From the NCBI GenBank assembly GCA_040779335.1, contig JBFONV010000001.1, forward strand, positions 434,001 through 498,000: 64,000 nt of DNA, given 5' to 3'. The stretch is from JBFONV01 sp040779335. Its GTDB lineage: Bacteria; Pseudomonadota; Gammaproteobacteria; Enterobacterales; Alteromonadaceae. The stretch's first letter is position 1. Each line of letters begins with the position of its first letter. The notes under the pieces were generated by a model that was given only the letters and a program-made list of their open reading frames with translations, searched no databases and was not told the origin of the DNA. This document shows, in pieces, positions 24,859-33,242 of this stretch. A program made the position numbers and the translations under genes.

Positions 24859-26106
24859 TTAGTTAATAATGTCATCAAAGAGTTCTATTTCAACGGTTTC
24901 TCCAGCTTCATAGCCGTTATTATCTTGTGCCAAAACAATATAGCAATTAGCCGTGCTCATCGATGACAATACACCCGAACCTTGGTGGGAAAGTGGTGTG
25001 ACCGTTAAAGCTCCGTGTTTTGAATGGGCAATACCGCGTTGAAAGTCCATTCTGCCAGCGCGCTTATTAATTTTTTCTGTGGTGGTGGCAGATATTTGCA
25101 TGGTTGGTAATACAGCTTGCCCAGCCATTTTTTTTATCGCTGGAATAGCCAATTGATGAAAAGTGACTGTTGCTGATACTGGGTTGCCCGGTAAACCAAA
25201 AAATACACTATCGGGTAGTTGACCAAAAGCAAATGGTTTGCCTGGTTTCATCGCGACTTTCCAAAACTCAATATTCCCGAGTTCATCAAGCACTTCTTTG
25301 GTATAATCTGCATCACCTACCGACACGCCACCAGAGCTTACTACGGCGTCTGCTTGCTCATTTGCAGTCAAGAATGCCTGCGTTATTTTACTTTTATTAT
25401 CTTTGATAATACCTAAATCAATCACATCAACATTGAGGCGTTTTAGCATGGCGATCAGTGCATAGCGATTACTTTCATAAATATCGCCAGCCGATAACAT
25501 TTCTCCGGCTGATTTGAGTTCATCTCCAGTCGAAAATACCGCGACTTTAGGTTTGCGCCATACTTGAACTTCAGCAACACCCAATGAGGCAAGTAGACCA
25601 ATATCGATACTGGAAAACTTATGTCCAACAGCAAATACGCTTTGGCCGATTGTAATATCTTCACCGGCTAAGCGAATATGATTACTGTGTGGCGTTGCTT
25701 GATTTAGTGTGATGATGTTGCTATTGACGCTGACATTTTCTTGCATTTCAACGGCATTGGCGGAATTAGGCACAACGGCGCCGGTCATAATGCGAATACA
25801 CTGACCCACTTGCAATGTACCGTTATAAGGCTTGCCGGCCATGGCAATACCTACTAGTTCGAACTGCTTACCTGCGGCTATTTTTTTATTTGAGTCGAAC
25901 TCGCCACATAAGGCGTAACCGTCCATCGCAGAGTTATTGTGCGCAGGCACATTGATAGGAGAAATAATTTCACGAGCATTTATTCGCTTGTCACAATCAA
26001 CCAGTGGCACTATATCAATGTCCGTAATGGCGGTTATGTTTGCTAATAAATTTTTTTTCGCTTGTGCCATTGGCATTAGGCCTGGGGCACTACAACAGTC
26101 AACCAT
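24859..26106 (-). CDS. moeA: Molybdopterin molybdenumtransferase MoeA
   Basis: Inserts molybdate into adenylated molybdopterin. 415 residues, usual length. Family segments include the N-terminal NVPAHNNSAMDGYA loop that lines the active site, RIMTGAVVPNSANAVE, FSTGDEL, SSGGVSVGDADYTKEVL and GKPFAFG...FGLPGNPVSA. It lies 29 bp downstream of the NarL-type regulator gene on the same strand, so the two look like one transcription unit. That unit links cofactor completion to nitrate signalling. Confidence 0.95.
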   Translation of the reverse strand: MVDCCSAPGLMPMAQAKKNLLANITAITDIDIVPLVDCDKRINAREIISPINVPAHNNSAMDGYALCGEFDSNKKIAAGKQFELVGIAMAGKPYNGTLQVGQCIRIMTGAVVPNSANAVEMQENVSVNSNIITLNQATPHSNHIRLAGEDITIGQSVFAVGHKFSSIDIGLLASLGVAEVQVWRKPKVAVFSTGDELKSAGEMLSAGDIYESNRYALIAMLKRLNVDVIDLGIIKDNKSKITQAFLTANEQADAVVSSGGVSVGDADYTKEVLDELGNIEFWKVAMKPGKPFAFGQLPDSVFFGLPGNPVSATVTFHQLAIPAIKKMAGQAVLPTMQISATTTEKINKRAGRMDFQRGIAHSKHGALTVTPLSHQGSGVLSSMSTANCYIVLAQDNNGYEAGETVEIELFDDIIN

Positions 26107-26135
26107 GTTTTTACCTGTGTATTAATATAATATCG

Positions 26136-26789
26136 TTATGATTTGGTTTGATAGTTAACCATCCAAACCGCCGCTTCTACTCGAGACTTTAAGTTTAATT
26201 TTTTAAGTAAATGCTTCACATGTACTTTTACTGTGCCGTCAGAAATGTCTAATTCTCTGGCAATAAGTTTGTTACTGAGACCCTTGGCGATTAATTTCAG
26301 TATTTCATATTCGCGGCTCGTTAAAGAAGAGAGAACTAAAGAGCCTTTTTTTTCTGGCTTTCGCAGTGCAGTAGCAAGAATTTCAGTCAGTTTTTCACTC
26401 ATGACCATTTTACCAAGTGCGGCTTCTTTTATTTTTTCGATAAGATCATCGGGATCCATATCTTTTAATAAATAGCCGTCGGCGCCTGAACGAATAGCTT
26501 CTAAAACGTCTTCATCGTTATCTGATACGGTCAACATTAAAATTCTAGCGGTAACCCCTTGTGTTCGCAATGCTCTGAGCGTTTCTAATCCGTCCATGCC
26601 TTGCATATTGAGATCTAGAGTAATTAAGTCAGGATCGCATTCGGTTGCAATTGCTAGCGCTTCAGCTCCTGAGCTTGCTTCACCGACAATTTCCAGCTCG
26701 TCTTCTAATTCAATTAACTGTCTAAGGCCTTTTCTAAGTAGCGGGTGATCATCAACCATCATGATAGAAACAGGTTGTTCATTTGACAT
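26136..26789 (-). CDS. narL: NarL/NarP-family nitrate response regulator
   Basis: 217-residue two-component response regulator: receiver domain about 6-122 with acidic pocket D13/D14, phosphorylation site D59 (LDLNMQG) and K near 109 (LLKDMDP); LuxR-type helix-turn-helix about 150-212 (LTSREYEILKLIAKGLSNK). The HTH end KLNLKSRVEAAVW closely follows E. coli NarL, while VTARILMLTVSD is closer to NarP, so either name may suit. GGAG sets the ATG. A perfect FNR box lies 57 bp upstream. No NarX/NarQ sensor kinase is present in the window. It should bind 7-2-7 heptamer pairs such as those found in this island. Confidence 0.9.
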   Translation of the reverse strand: MSNEQPVSIMMVDDHPLLRKGLRQLIELEDELEIVGEASSGAEALAIATECDPDLITLDLNMQGMDGLETLRALRTQGVTARILMLTVSDNDEDVLEAIRSGADGYLLKDMDPDDLIEKIKEAALGKMVMSEKLTEILATALRKPEKKGSLVLSSLTSREYEILKLIAKGLSNKLIARELDISDGTVKVHVKHLLKKLNLKSRVEAAVWMVNYQTKS

Positions 26790-27132
26790 TTTACGTCTCC
26801 AGTTTGTTAGCGCTAGAAATGATATCGCGATAACTCTATATAAACTTGATATACATCAATATTATCCTTCATCAATTAAAGATAGAAACACATATTAATT
26901 GGTAGATGCAACTATTACTTATTAGGTAGTTAATGTGTTTTTTCTATGTCGAGCTAGCCCTTAAAAACCAACAATACGCCAATATTTTAATGATTTATCT
27001 CATGATTGTTGTTGGTTATTTACCTTCATTAACCATAAGTTTTTATACCTACTTTTGTTAATTGTTGTTGTTGCGCTCTTTACGCATAGTAAGGCGGTGA
27101 ATAAATAAAAAGCTAATTAATTGGAGAAGACC
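26790..27132. other. Divergent promoter region narL / narK2
   Basis: 343 bp without a gene. Besides the FNR box (26846-26859) it has scattered NarL-like heptamers (TACTTAT near 26916, TACCTAC near 27047) and an AACCAACAA / TTGTTGGTT inverted repeat around 26966-27017. No full 7-2-7 pair is seen. Confidence 0.45.
26846..26859. promoter_or_regulatory. Perfect FNR box between narL and narK2
   Basis: TTGATATACATCAA matches TTGAT-N4-ATCAA at every position. It is 57 bp from the narL start and about 274 bp from the narK2 start, so narL is the more likely target. Confidence 0.8.
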
Positions 27133-28737
27133 ATGGCTGACTTACAAAAATGGGATCCGGAAGACGAAGGTTTTTGGGAATCTCAAGGTAAGAAAATTGC
27201 GAATAGAAATCTTTGGATTTCAATCCCTAGTTTATTGTGCGGCTTTGCTGTGTGGTTATATTGGGGCATTATTACCGTTCAAATGTTGAATTTAGGGTTT
27301 CCATTTGCGAAATCTGAGCTATTTACCTTAATGGCGATAGCAGGTTTAACCGGGGCTACCTTGCGAATACCGAGTAGTTTCTTTATTAGACTATGCGGTG
27401 GCCGTAATACTTTGTTTTTTACAACCGCATTGTTAATGATACCTGCAGTTGGTGCTGGGTTTGCGCTGCAAGATCAAAATACACCGTTATGGGTGTTCCA
27501 AATTCTAGCTTTTTTATCGGGCTTTGGCGGTGGCAACTTTGCATCATCAATGTCAAACATCAGCTTCTTTTTCCCTAAAAAACAGCAGGGTTTTGCGCTA
27601 GGTATGAATGCAGGGTTAGGTAACTTTGGTGTGACTACTATGCAAATCTTAGTACCTTTGTTTATGACTTTTGGTATTTTTGGTGGTGAGCCAATGACAC
27701 TGATTAACTCTAGTGGCACGTTAATCGGTAAGATACCGGCTGGTTCGGATACTTGGATACATAATGCTGGCTTTTTATGGCTAATATTCCTTATTCCTTT
27801 AGCCTTTGCTGGATGGTTTGGTTTAAACAACATTAAAACAGCAGAAGTTTCTCCTGATATTGGTAATCCAGTATCTTCATGGGGATTGATCATTGTAATG
27901 TTGATCATTGGCTTCTTAACGGCAGGGGTTGGCTTATGGCTATTACTACCTGAGGCGGCAAATGGTTCAGGCTTTGGCGTTCCAAAAGAAATTGTATTGG
28001 TATTAGTTATTGTTTCGACTGTATTTTTGTTGAAACAATTACCGGGACAGATTAAAAAGAGCTTAGATCGTCAGTATAAAATATTCGATAACAAACACAC
28101 GTGGGTGATGAGTATTATCTATACCATGACCTTTGGCTCATTCATTGGTTTTGCTGCATCATTCCCATTATCTATCAAAGTTATCTTTGGTTATCAGCAT
28201 TTATTAGTTGATGGGGTTATGACGCATAATACTGCTAACCCTAATGGACCAAGTGCATTAATGTACGCTTGGATGGGGCCATTTATTGGCGCATTAATTC
28301 GTCCAGTTGGTGGTTGGATTTCTGACAAAGTAGGCGGGGCTTTTGTTACACAGATTTGTTCCGTCGTAATGGTAGGTAGTGCCTTAGGCGTAGCTTATTA
28401 TATGAAAATGGCGTATCAATCTGCTACACCAGAACTGTATTTCTTTGAGTTCTTCGTACTATTTTTACTGTTGTTTGCAGCGACAGGTATCGGTAATGGT
28501 TCAACGTTCCGAACTATTGCTATGGTATTCCCTAAAGAACAAGCAGGCCCTGTTCTAGGTTGGACATCAGCAGTTGCGGCTTACGGCGCATTTTATATTC
28601 CTAAAGTGCTAGGTGAACAAATTAAAGCAACGACACCAGAAGTAGCACTTATTGGTTTTGCCATATTCTACGCGGTATGTTTATTTATTAACTGGTGGTT
28701 CTACTTACGTAAAAATGGTGAGTTCTACAATCCGTAA
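27133..28737 (+). CDS. Nitrate/nitrite transporter, E. coli NarK/NarU-like (type II)
   Basis: NNP-family transporter of 534 residues, very like E. coli NarK in its start (DPEDEGFW, RNLWISIPSLL), in GGNFASSMSNISFFFPKKQQG and in signature 1 GMNAGLGNFGVTTMQ. It probably exchanges nitrate for nitrite. It is about 70 residues longer than E. coli NarK: residues about 245-318 form an insertion with two extra hydrophobic segments (near 251-273 and 286-302) between TM6 and TM7. An upstream TTG at 27121 is in frame, but GGAG at 27123-27126 fits the ATG at 27133. It stands alone, diverging from narL, and ends at an intrinsic terminator. Confidence 0.92.
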   Translation: MADLQKWDPEDEGFWESQGKKIANRNLWISIPSLLCGFAVWLYWGIITVQMLNLGFPFAKSELFTLMAIAGLTGATLRIPSSFFIRLCGGRNTLFFTTALLMIPAVGAGFALQDQNTPLWVFQILAFLSGFGGGNFASSMSNISFFFPKKQQGFALGMNAGLGNFGVTTMQILVPLFMTFGIFGGEPMTLINSSGTLIGKIPAGSDTWIHNAGFLWLIFLIPLAFAGWFGLNNIKTAEVSPDIGNPVSSWGLIIVMLIIGFLTAGVGLWLLLPEAANGSGFGVPKEIVLVLVIVSTVFLLKQLPGQIKKSLDRQYKIFDNKHTWVMSIIYTMTFGSFIGFAASFPLSIKVIFGYQHLLVDGVMTHNTANPNGPSALMYAWMGPFIGALIRPVGGWISDKVGGAFVTQICSVVMVGSALGVAYYMKMAYQSATPELYFFEFFVLFLLLFAATGIGNGSTFRTIAMVFPKEQAGPVLGWTSAVAAYGAFYIPKVLGEQIKATTPEVALIGFAIFYAVCLFINWWFYLRKNGEFYNP

Positions 28738-28762
28738 AAATGTTATATAAATAAGTTTACTA

Positions 28763-28797
28763 AAGCATCAAACCGACGGGTTTGGTGCTTTTTTTTT
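28763..28797 (+). terminator. Intrinsic terminator after narK2
   Basis: AAGCATCAAACC-GACG-GGTTTGGTGCTT followed by seven further T: a classical hairpin plus T-run, 26 bp after the stop. Confidence 0.9.
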
Positions 28798-29083
28798 GCG
28801 GCTATTTCTCGCTCGTTATTAGTGGGGAATTCACTGCTTAGGAATGTCATATTTTCGTATTTGATAATTTCAACAAACTGTTGGTGCAATTGGGTTACTA
28901 TGGTGTTAACCCAGAAGAATTAGATAGTAGTTCGCTATCTGATGGATAACTAGAAAATGTTTTATTTAACTGTTTCCTGTTATTCCATCTAGTATTATAG
29001 GAAAGCAGGTAATTTCGAAGATTCAATAAAAACTAGCCTTTGTTTTATCGATTGTAGGACAGAATACGAGTACAGATAACACC
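28798..29083. other. Intergenic region with a short coding-like stretch
   Basis: No gene is called. On the plus strand a 33-codon open stretch at about 28843-28949 reads FDNFNKLLVQLGYYGVNPEE in part, closed by stops at both ends and without a start codon. Its composition looks protein-like, so it may be a gene remnant, but I cannot name a family. Confidence 0.25.
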
Positions 29084-29842
29084 ATGATGAAAATTCTATT
29101 TATTCAATGTATATTTTTTCTTTGTTTTTCTCTTGATAGTCATGGAGCTAAATATGTCTTTGTATCATCTGAATTTGCGAGTATTGCCGAGCAAAACACA
29201 CAAGGAGAGCTCTCTGGTTTAGGGGTAGATATAGTCAGGAAAGTCGCAGAAGATCTAGACATCGATATCGAAATAAAAATATATCCCTTTAATAGGATGA
29301 TTTACCTAATGCAAGATAAATTAGTCGATGCGGCTTTTGGTATATACAAGAATCAAGAAAGAGAAAAATTTATGGACTACCTTGATGTCCCATTTTTCAA
29401 TGACAGTTACCTTTTTTATACTAATAATGAGAGTCAATTAAATTGGGATGGCACCATGAATTCTTTCCCTAAAGATAAAACATTTTGTTGGGTGCGTGGT
29501 TGGTCGTACTTTGAAGAATTAAATAGCATAAAAAATCAAATCCGATTAAATGAAAGTAGAACATTAGCAGGCTGTTTAGATATGCTAGTCGGTAAACGGT
29601 TTGATTTACTGGCTGGGCCTATTCGAGATATTGTTCCGCTGATTAAAGCAAAAGAATATGAAAACCAAGTTCAATTAATTGCCAAACATAAAGGATTAGA
29701 AGGAAATTATATCGCATTTCCTAAAGGTCATTTACCTGCGCTTCAACAAAGTATTAGACAGTCGTTAACTAAAATTTTAAATTCTCAATGGTATGAGGAA
29801 AAATTGCAGCAATATGGTTTAAATGAGTCAATTATTAATTGA
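29084..29842 (+). CDS. Periplasmic substrate-binding protein, SBP_bac_3 (amino-acid ABC transporter type)
   Basis: 252 residues with a signal peptide (about 1-21, cut after SHG or SHGA). The body matches the type-II periplasmic binding fold of family 3: ELSGLGVDIVRKVAEDL, YPFNRMIYLMQDKLVDAAFGIYKNQER and a C-terminal LNSQWYEEKLQQYG. No permease or ATPase gene is nearby. This is common in Alteromonadales, where such solitary proteins are numerous and may serve sensing. Start ATG 29084 or 29087; no clear ribosome binding site separates them. It converges with the TonB receptor at 29935. Confidence 0.8.
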   Translation: MMKILFIQCIFFLCFSLDSHGAKYVFVSSEFASIAEQNTQGELSGLGVDIVRKVAEDLDIDIEIKIYPFNRMIYLMQDKLVDAAFGIYKNQEREKFMDYLDVPFFNDSYLFYTNNESQLNWDGTMNSFPKDKTFCWVRGWSYFEELNSIKNQIRLNESRTLAGCLDMLVGKRFDLLAGPIRDIVPLIKAKEYENQVQLIAKHKGLEGNYIAFPKGHLPALQQSIRQSLTKILNSQWYEEKLQQYGLNESIIN

Positions 29843-29934
29843 CCCTCCATATAACTAATGACCTTGAAAGTTACGCGCTTGTTTGTTCTTGCCCTAGTTG
29901 TTGAACAATCATTGTCCCAAATTCAGATTGTTTA

Positions 29935-32826
29935 CTAGAAATCCCATCCCATACGCAGATAATAATGGCCGCCGTTGAAGCCAGAGGGGGAGTTTAAGGG
30001 ATATATAGCGCCTAAAAACCCGGGCGTGCGACCTTCGCTGTATTCATCTGGAAAGACATTGAAAATATTTTTAGCACCTAAAGCGACAACCAAGCTATCG
30101 GTAATGTTATAGGCAATTTCTACATCAGTAATTACGATGGGAGCAACTTTTTCAATAAGTGATACATCATTAAATTGGGCATTATAAAAACTGCCATAAT
30201 AATTAATACCGACTATCGCACTTAAATCGCCTTTCGTGTGAGTGTATGTTAATACTCCTCGAGTTTTTGGCACTCCGTCCTCACGTTCTTTACGTTCATT
30301 AACATTTGCGATTGGACTGTTGAGGTTAGTAACCTCTAAATCTGTGTCTGTATAGTTAAATGCTAACGATAACATGTCTTTTCCGCCCATAAACTCAAAC
30401 GGTAAACTTGCAACTAAATCAAAGCCTTGAGTTGTGGAATTAAAATCGTTTGCATAATATTGAATGTTTGTTACGTTTGGGTTTACCCCAGAAGCGGCTA
30501 ATAATGGCGCATCCCTTGGGGTTATTTCGCTGGTAAACAGTGATAACCGATCGTCTACGTCAATATAAAAATAATCTAAAGTAACATTAACGGGCCCTAT
30601 CTCTGATAGCACGCCGAAGCTAAAACTGCTTGCTGTTTCGGGTTTTAGTTCGCCTCCCGAACGCGCGGTTGCTATGGGGCTCAATGCACTGACTAATTGC
30701 GAGCTTTGCTGAACGACGACATCATTGACAATAGAGTTAGAAGTAGAGATACGTTGCAGGGTTGACTGGCCAACGGTGGGAGCGCGGAAGCCACTACTGA
30801 GCGTGGAACGAAAGGCAATGTCCTCGGATAGTTGTAAACGTGCAGAAATCTTACCATCAAAGGTATTACCTATTTTACCAATTTCTTCATATCTCATTGC
30901 TAATGATACTAAAAGAGACTCTGTAACATCGCCTTCTATGTCTAGATATACGGCGTTTGATGTGCGATTGTTGACATCAGCAGTATCAGGAGAGAAGCCC
31001 GGAAAACCATTAGAACCTACAGCTTCACCATTGTTCGAGAAAGGACCCGCTTGATAAGACGCTCGATCTCCAGCGACAATTTCAAATTGTTCAAAATGAT
31101 TTTGGTAGCCAAAAGCGATATTTAACTCAGACTCAAAACCAACGTCTATGGGGTAAGTGAAATCAGCATTGAATACGCGCTCTGTTTGAATTTGAGATCC
31201 TAGTTCAAAGTCTAACGGTGAATTTCCACCTAAGGATGCATTAACACTATTATGTAATTCATAATCAACATGGTTTTTACCGACGACCATACTAATATCG
31301 TAGCTTAATTCTGCATCACTTTGATCTAATGCCCCTCGCACACCGCCCGCGATGCTCATGTCGGTTATTCTGCCACCAAATCTTGGGGTGAAACCACCAG
31401 GAAAACGTTCGTTAAACGCAAAACAGTTATCGTTAGCTGAAATTGCAGCTAAGGCTTCAGTATCGCCAATGCCGCCTGGAATTGTAGGGGCTGGGCAATT
31501 TCCGGTGTTATCGTTGGTCATGTCAAAGAATAGACGAGTACCGTCATTTGGATTGGTAAAGACACTCGCTCGGGTATTGGGGTTACGATAAAAAAAACTG
31601 CCATCGACATCACGTTGTGCCCAGTTACCAAAGAGATAAAGTTGTTGATAATGACTGATGTCGCCAATATCGATTTCCGTATTACCAAATAGCTTAATAT
31701 TGTTCGTTATTTCGGGAGCGCCCCACATTACAACCGGATTTTGTATATCACTTTTGCTAATACCGCTATCAATCAAACTCTGCACTGCTGGGTCTTGTAT
31801 CCCGCGAGATGTTGCATCGCTTTCTGATAGTTCGAATGAAAAATTAGCGGTGCCGCTGTCACCAATATTTGTAGCGACAATACCTGATAGCTCAAGCTTA
31901 GTGCCATCTCCTGCATAATATCGCCCTGTACGCAGTTCAAGGTGTTGTGCGTCTGCGCTGTTCTCCAATCGAAAATTAACTACTCCAGCAATAGCATCAG
32001 AGCCATATTGCGCTGCAGCACCATCTCTTAATACTTCGACGTTTTTAAGTGCAATACTTGGGATAGGCTCAAGATCTACTCCGTGTGCTCCTATGTTTAA
32101 TCCCGATATATATTCATAAATAACACCGCTACGATGACGTCGTTTGCCGTTGACGAGAACCAACATACTATCAGTTGGTAACCCTCTTAGATTAGCCGGT
32201 CTTACCATAGTGCCAGCATCGCTAATCGCTTCTTGCCTGACATTATATGAAGGAATAACACTTGATAGTGTCGATATAATGTCATTGTTACCACGTGCTG
32301 TTAAATGTTGTTTATTAATAACATCTAATGGTGCCAATGCGTCACTAGGCGACCGATTGGGACGGCGTGAACCGATAATTTGGATCCTTTCTGCTTTTGT
32401 TTCTTTATTTGTGTTGTCTTTCGCTACAACGGGACTATTTTCAGTCGCTACAGCGGTGACTACTGCAATTGCTTGATCGTCTTTGTCATTGTTCAAAATG
32501 GACGATACAGCAATAACCTGCTTTTCGGTGGCAACAGCTTTTAGAGGGGTATTTAACAGCAATTTTTTCAAGGCATCTGGCAGTGAATAGGTACCCAAAA
32601 GAGGATTCGTCATGACGACGGTGGAGTCATCAAATGGATATATAAGCGAGTAACCTGATATATCGGCTAGTTTATCTAAAGCCGCCGCGGCATTCATTGA
32701 AGGTAAGTTGAATTGGTATTGCTCAGCGGCCTGACACACTAAAGAATTGCCTAACAATAATAAGCAAAATACCATATGAAACTGTGTGTATTTCCCTTTT
32801 CTATTTTTTAATAGGCGACTAAGCAC
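29935..32826 (-). CDS. TonB-dependent receptor with N-terminal STN signalling domain
   Basis: 963-residue outer-membrane transporter: signal peptide (about 1-34), STN domain (about 38-110, FNLPSMNAAAALDKLADISG), plug domain (about 150-280, with VLVNGKRRHRSG and GAAAQYGSDAIAGVVNFRL), then the 22-strand barrel ending in MGWDF with a final Phe. STN domains of FecA-type receptors signal to a FecR anti-sigma factor, and a FecI/FecR pair lies upstream at 36163-37772. The ligand is not visible. It is a paralog of the receptor at 33243, from which it is separated by an intrinsic terminator and 416 bp. Confidence 0.9.
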   Translation of the reverse strand: MLSRLLKNRKGKYTQFHMVFCLLLLGNSLVCQAAEQYQFNLPSMNAAAALDKLADISGYSLIYPFDDSTVVMTNPLLGTYSLPDALKKLLLNTPLKAVATEKQVIAVSSILNNDKDDQAIAVVTAVATENSPVVAKDNTNKETKAERIQIIGSRRPNRSPSDALAPLDVINKQHLTARGNNDIISTLSSVIPSYNVRQEAISDAGTMVRPANLRGLPTDSMLVLVNGKRRHRSGVIYEYISGLNIGAHGVDLEPIPSIALKNVEVLRDGAAAQYGSDAIAGVVNFRLENSADAQHLELRTGRYYAGDGTKLELSGIVATNIGDSGTANFSFELSESDATSRGIQDPAVQSLIDSGISKSDIQNPVVMWGAPEITNNIKLFGNTEIDIGDISHYQQLYLFGNWAQRDVDGSFFYRNPNTRASVFTNPNDGTRLFFDMTNDNTGNCPAPTIPGGIGDTEALAAISANDNCFAFNERFPGGFTPRFGGRITDMSIAGGVRGALDQSDAELSYDISMVVGKNHVDYELHNSVNASLGGNSPLDFELGSQIQTERVFNADFTYPIDVGFESELNIAFGYQNHFEQFEIVAGDRASYQAGPFSNNGEAVGSNGFPGFSPDTADVNNRTSNAVYLDIEGDVTESLLVSLAMRYEEIGKIGNTFDGKISARLQLSEDIAFRSTLSSGFRAPTVGQSTLQRISTSNSIVNDVVVQQSSQLVSALSPIATARSGGELKPETASSFSFGVLSEIGPVNVTLDYFYIDVDDRLSLFTSEITPRDAPLLAASGVNPNVTNIQYYANDFNSTTQGFDLVASLPFEFMGGKDMLSLAFNYTDTDLEVTNLNSPIANVNERKEREDGVPKTRGVLTYTHTKGDLSAIVGINYYGSFYNAQFNDVSLIEKVAPIVITDVEIAYNITDSLVVALGAKNIFNVFPDEYSEGRTPGFLGAIYPLNSPSGFNGGHYYLRMGWDF

Positions 32827-33242
32827 TTAATACATATCTCGATGTCTGTTAATTGGCATTGAAAGTTGGCCTATCTTTAGGGGCATATTATGACCATCGT
32901 TTCGCTTATATTTCTAGTGATATCTCCTTATCTATATTATTAAAAAACGGTCAAAGTTAGTAACAAAATTCGTTTTTCTGACTGTATAATGACAACATGT
33001 TAGATGACCAAATAGATCAGACGCCATCTTAGCATCACTAGCGACTTTAGACCATTGGCGTCAATTTAATCGGAATTCAGGTCGAGTTAGTCTATTGCAC
33101 AGTGTTTATCGAGTAAATATCTTTCTATTCCTATCAACTAAATTGTGCATTGACTGGTACTGCGAAATATTATGAATGCTTCAATATAAAAAACCTCAGT
33201 AAAAACTGAGGTTTTTTTATATTCACCAATAACGTCTAATTT
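32827..33242. other. Gap between the two TonB-receptor genes
   Basis: No gene. It contains the promoter region of the STN receptor and the terminator of the upstream receptor gene (33190-33220). I see no Fur-box-like 19-bp palindrome. Confidence 0.4.
33190..33220. terminator. Bidirectional intrinsic terminator
   Basis: AAAACCTCAG-(T)AAAA(A)-CTGAGGTTTT with T-runs on both strands. On the minus strand it ends the transcript of the receptor at 33243-35816. Confidence 0.85.

Noticed and set aside
27121..27132. TTG start four codons upstream in the narK2 gene
   Set aside because: GGAG at 27123-27126 is correctly spaced for the ATG at 27133.
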